DNA from: Nitriliruptoraceae bacterium
GTDB taxonomy: Bacteria; Actinomycetota; Nitriliruptoria; Nitriliruptorales; Nitriliruptoraceae
Length of the DNA: 15,654 nucleotides
Assembly: GCA_007131525.1 (NCBI GenBank)
Contig: SLQK01000334.1
Coordinates: 1 to 15,654 of the forward strand
Reading direction: 5' to 3'
Positions within the stretch are counted from its first letter, which is position 1. Each line of letters begins with the position of its first letter. Positions 14,582 to 15,654 of this stretch are shown here, in pieces. The position numbers and the translations under genes are program-made. Under the pieces are notes generated by a model, which worked only from the letters and a program-made list of their open reading frames with translations, was not told the DNA's origin and did not search any database.

Positions 14582-14671
14582 GGCTCCTGCTCCTTCTCGT
14601 CCTCCGCCGTCGGTGGCGGGGGATCGGGTGTGGGTCGTAAGCGGGTGGGGTCGCAGCGACGGCGCTCGGGC

Positions 14672-15505
14672 TCAGGACCGCGGCCGTTCCCACAGCGTCC
14701 AGCGGGCGATCGGGAGGAAGCCGAACCGGCTGACGAGGATCGGTCGGCTGTCGTCGCTCACGATCGTCACGCTGGGCAGCTGTGGGTGTCGTGCGAGGCG
14801 GTCCGCGACCAGCGCGCCGTAGGCGCCGCGGCCGCGATGCTCGGGGTCGACGGTGGACAGCAGCAGCACGTTGGCGCCACGCACCACGACCTGGCTGCCG
14901 ACCGCCACGCTCCGCCCGTCGGCGCGAGCCAGGACGAAGCGGAAGCGGCCGTCGTCGAGGACGGACGGAGCCAGCAGCCCCTCGGGGTGGTCGACGTCGG
15001 TGAAGGGGAAGGACGCCACCGTCACGCGGCACCACTCGGCCAGCTCGGCTGCGGAGCTCACCTCCACCAGCTCCAGATCGGCCGACTCGCGTCGCGTGAC
15101 GGGCAGCCCCGGCGGGCGGTAGAGCAGGGGAGGGTGGCCCTGGAGCGCCCACCCGCGCTCGGTCAGATCCGGGGTTGGCCATGGGCACCACAGCAGCGCC
15201 GCGCCCCGTCCTTCAAGGTCGTAGAACCGGGCGATCCGGTCCACGGTGGCACGCAGCTCGGCCTCGCCGCGCGGCTGGAGGAGGGTGGCGCTGTTGAGGA
15301 TCCCGGTCGGTCGTCCGAGGTCGGCCGCCTCCCACCCGTGCTCGCGGACGACCCGTCCACCGCAGGCCTCGGCGGTCGCGGCCAACGCCGCGGCCATCGC
15401 CAGCGTGCCGTGTCGCAGGACCGTGTCCTCGGTGGGTGTACCCGCCTGCCACCCCGTCTCGAGACCGGAGGTGGTGTCGGTGGCGGGTTCGGTGACGGTG
15501 GTCAT
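14672..15505 (-). CDS. GNAT-family N-acetyltransferase, probably two tandem domains
   Basis: The product is 277 residues. The C-terminal half carries the acetyl-CoA motif VDPEHRGRGAYG at 219-230 (R/QxxGxG/A type), preceded by the beta-strand ANVLLLST and followed by SDDSRPILVSRFGFLPI at 250-266, where the Tyr/Phe-containing motif B sits. Residues about 30-140 look like a second, degenerate acetyltransferase-type domain without its own acetyl-CoA loop; this is inferred from length and pattern. The role would be N-acetylation of a small molecule or protein amine, and the substrate is not evident. The ATG at 15505 is chosen because GAGGAG lies 6 nt upstream; an in-frame GTG at 15547 sits in the predicted promoter. 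It is the first gene of the minus-strand block, behind a triple direct repeat at 15543-15585. Confidence 0.8.
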   Translation of the reverse strand: MTTVTEPATDTTSGLETGWQAGTPTEDTVLRHGTLAMAAALAATAEACGGRVVREHGWEAADLGRPTGILNSATLLQPRGEAELRATVDRIARFYDLEGRGAALLWCPWPTPDLTERGWALQGHPPLLYRPPGLPVTRRESADLELVEVSSAAELAEWCRVTVASFPFTDVDHPEGLLAPSVLDDGRFRFVLARADGRSVAVGSQVVVRGANVLLLSTVDPEHRGRGAYGALVADRLARHPQLPSVTIVSDDSRPILVSRFGFLPIARWTLWERPRS

Positions 15506-15542
15506 CGCCGGCTCCTCGCGCTCGCAACGTGCTGTCGGAACG

Positions 15543-15585
15543 ACCATCGCAGGGCGGGTGTCAGACCGGTGTCAGTCGGGTGGCA
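15543..15585 (-). promoter_or_regulatory. Candidate SARP operator and promoter upstream of the GNAT gene
   Basis: On the minus strand, heptamers TGCCACC (15585-15579), TGACACC (15574-15568) and TGACACC (15563-15557) repeat at exact 11-bp steps; two are identical and the third differs at one base. Eight bases later comes GATGGT (15548-15543), a possible -10. Predicted transcription start is near 15536, giving a leader of about 31 nt with a good ribosome site. This is the spacing described for SARP binding sites. The -10 hexamer departs from TANNNT only at its first base. Confidence 0.55.
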
Positions 15586-15654
15586 GGCTCGCCGTGCACG
15601 CCACGGCCGGCCGTACCAGCGTTCTCCGGGTCACGGCCCGGGCGTCGTCACTAC

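Noticed and set aside
14650..14660. Short palindrome GTCGCAGCGAC between the GNAT and oxidase genes
   Set aside because: Five-base arms around one base are expected by chance at this GC content, and a hairpin with that loop would not form.
14582..14671. Third SARP-type operator upstream of the BBE oxidase
   Set aside because: A single TGCGACC fits the heptamer motif, but positions 11 and 22 bp away do not, so the triple-repeat layout is absent.

Overview
The window is very GC-rich (roughly 70% or more by eye) with strong G/C bias at third codon positions. It uses GGAGG-type ribosome sites and contains an AfsR/SARP-type regulator, a family largely confined to Actinomycetota. I read it as a chromosomal accessory region of an actinobacterium; the sequence does not let me name the genus. 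There are no tRNA or rRNA genes, CRISPR arrays or insertion sequences.

Left part (1-2757). The 3' end of a small membrane ORF faces a minus-strand single-pass membrane ORF, with a hairpin between their stop codons. A perfect 15-bp palindrome lies in the next divergent interval. Then comes a 711-residue STAND-type P-loop ATPase with a GNAT-like middle and a C-terminal helix-turn-helix, probably a regulator.

Second part (2741-5411, plus strand). A 41-bp tandem repeat starts inside the last codons of the ATPase gene and fills much of the next intergenic gap. It is followed by a compact operon: an FAD-dependent monooxygenase, a 31-residue single-TM microprotein overlapping it by ATGA, and a proline-iminopeptidase-like alpha/beta hydrolase.

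Third part (5356-6549) looks like decaying DNA. It holds an HxlR-family regulator that has lost its DNA-binding winged helix in frame, a strong ribosome site leading into a 14-codon dead end, and a divergent remnant of a second FAD monooxygenase.

Fourth part (6550-15505, all minus strand). In transcription order: a two-domain GNAT acetyltransferase, a BBE-type FAD oxidase, the 995-residue SARP/NB-ARC/TPR regulator, a winged-helix methyltransferase, a SnoaL-like protein, an APH-like kinase and a second methyltransferase. The last four are closely packed with overlapping start and stop signals. This resembles a set of small-molecule tailoring or detoxifying enzymes under a pathway-specific activator, but no scaffold synthase (PKS, NRPS, terpene cyclase) is present in the window.

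The most interesting signal is regulatory. Upstream of the GNAT gene and upstream of the methyltransferase operon there are three direct heptamers at exact 11-bp steps. In each case the array ends about 8 bp before a candidate -10 element of the form (G/C)ATGGT. The heptamers of both sites fit one motif, TG(C/A)(A/C)(A/G)CC. That is the known layout of SARP operators, so the regulator between them may control both transcription units. The regulator gene itself appears to have a leaderless promoter.
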